Part shown: positions 63,720 to 64,000 of the stretch, piece after piece
Numbering within the stretch: position 1 is the first letter of the stretch
Layout of the letters: each line of letters opens with the position of its first letter
Assembly: GCA_963969365.1 (NCBI GenBank)
Contig: OZ017748.1
Span: 2,232,001-2,296,000, forward strand
DNA: 64,000 nt
From: Asterochloris sp. CNOR1
Lineage: Eukaryota; Chlorophyta; Trebouxiophyceae; Trebouxiales; Trebouxiaceae
Reading direction: 5' to 3'
Notes under the pieces: generated by a model
Seen by the model: only the letters and a program-made list of their open reading frames with translations
Databases searched by the model: none
What the model was told of the DNA's origin: nothing
Translations under genes and position numbers: made by a program

Positions 63720-64000
63720 TCATCTGGTGCGCCTCTTCTGGTAGTCCTGCTGTGAAGTCCAGCGTTCATACTTGTTGTGCCTGACCTGCCCCAGGTCTGA
63801 GCCATTGATAATGTCGCAGTGTAGCGGGTGCTGACTGGGGTTGCCACTCCTGGCTCTAGCCTTCATGGCTGCCATCTGCGCAGGGTCTAGTTTCTGCAAT
63901 GGAAAAGGGGTGCTTTGAAGGCCCACACCTGAATGCCTGGGTAAGGATACATGGCACTCACCTGTGCAAGGCCGTTAGTGGTCTGCATGACATCTGCTGC
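63720..64000 (-). CDS. C-terminus of an unrecognised protein, gene cut by the window edge
   Basis: Two exons on the minus strand are visible. One runs from the edge to about 63961 (AADVMQTTNGLAQ, donor GTGAGT) and the last runs from about 63894 to the stop at 63720 (KLDPAQMAAMKARARSGNPS, then CDIINGSDLGQVRHNKYERW and TSQQDYQKRRTR). The tail is basic with several Tyr/Trp. I do not recognise the family. It lies 152 bp upstream of the RSPH10B-like start, on the same strand. Confidence 0.6.

Overview
The window is nuclear DNA from a green alga. Supporting signs are dense introns with short exons, CTGCAG at most splice acceptors, occasional TGTAA polyadenylation signals, and a green-lineage gene set: GDP-mannose 3,5-epimerase, a RABB1/Rab2 GTPase, and a ClpS adaptor with a plastid-type leader. 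A chlorophyte, perhaps a trebouxiophyte, is my best guess; I cannot fix the genus. Gene models below were built by joining exons by eye. Their outer limits are the proposed start and stop codons unless noted.

Layout from left to right. 0.2-9.7 kb: a TMEM97-like protein (-), a RING/transmembrane E3 of the RNFT family (+), an SLC35F6-type transporter (+) and GDP-mannose 3,5-epimerase (+). 10.1-18.7 kb: Rab2 (-), DDX41 helicase (-) and a syntaxin-5 Qa-SNARE (+). 18.8-28.3 kb: two ciliary genes start back to back, CCDC61/VFL3 (-) and a dynein heavy chain tail without a motor (+). 28.3-34.8 kb: HDDC2 deoxynucleotidase (-) faces a FIRRM/C1orf112-like recombination factor (+), then ClpS (-). 34.9-41 kb: an unrecognised membrane protein (+) and eIF6 (-). 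41-57 kb: a large GLG1 Golgi glycoprotein (+) and a full-length nephrocystin-4 homologue (-). 57.9-64 kb: a TTC14-like TPR protein (+), an RSPH10B-like MORN radial-spoke protein (-) and the 3' end of another gene (-).

Two themes stand out. First, four genes in 45 kb belong to basal body, transition zone or axoneme (VFL3, dynein tail, NPHP4, RSPH10B), mixed with housekeeping genes. One of them, the dynein, stops inside the linker region, before any AAA+ motor. Second, the region is compact: several gene pairs share very short divergent promoter regions (39-123 bp between start codons), and convergent pairs have 3' ends that should overlap. No RNA gene, transposon, CRISPR array or organellar segment was recognised.
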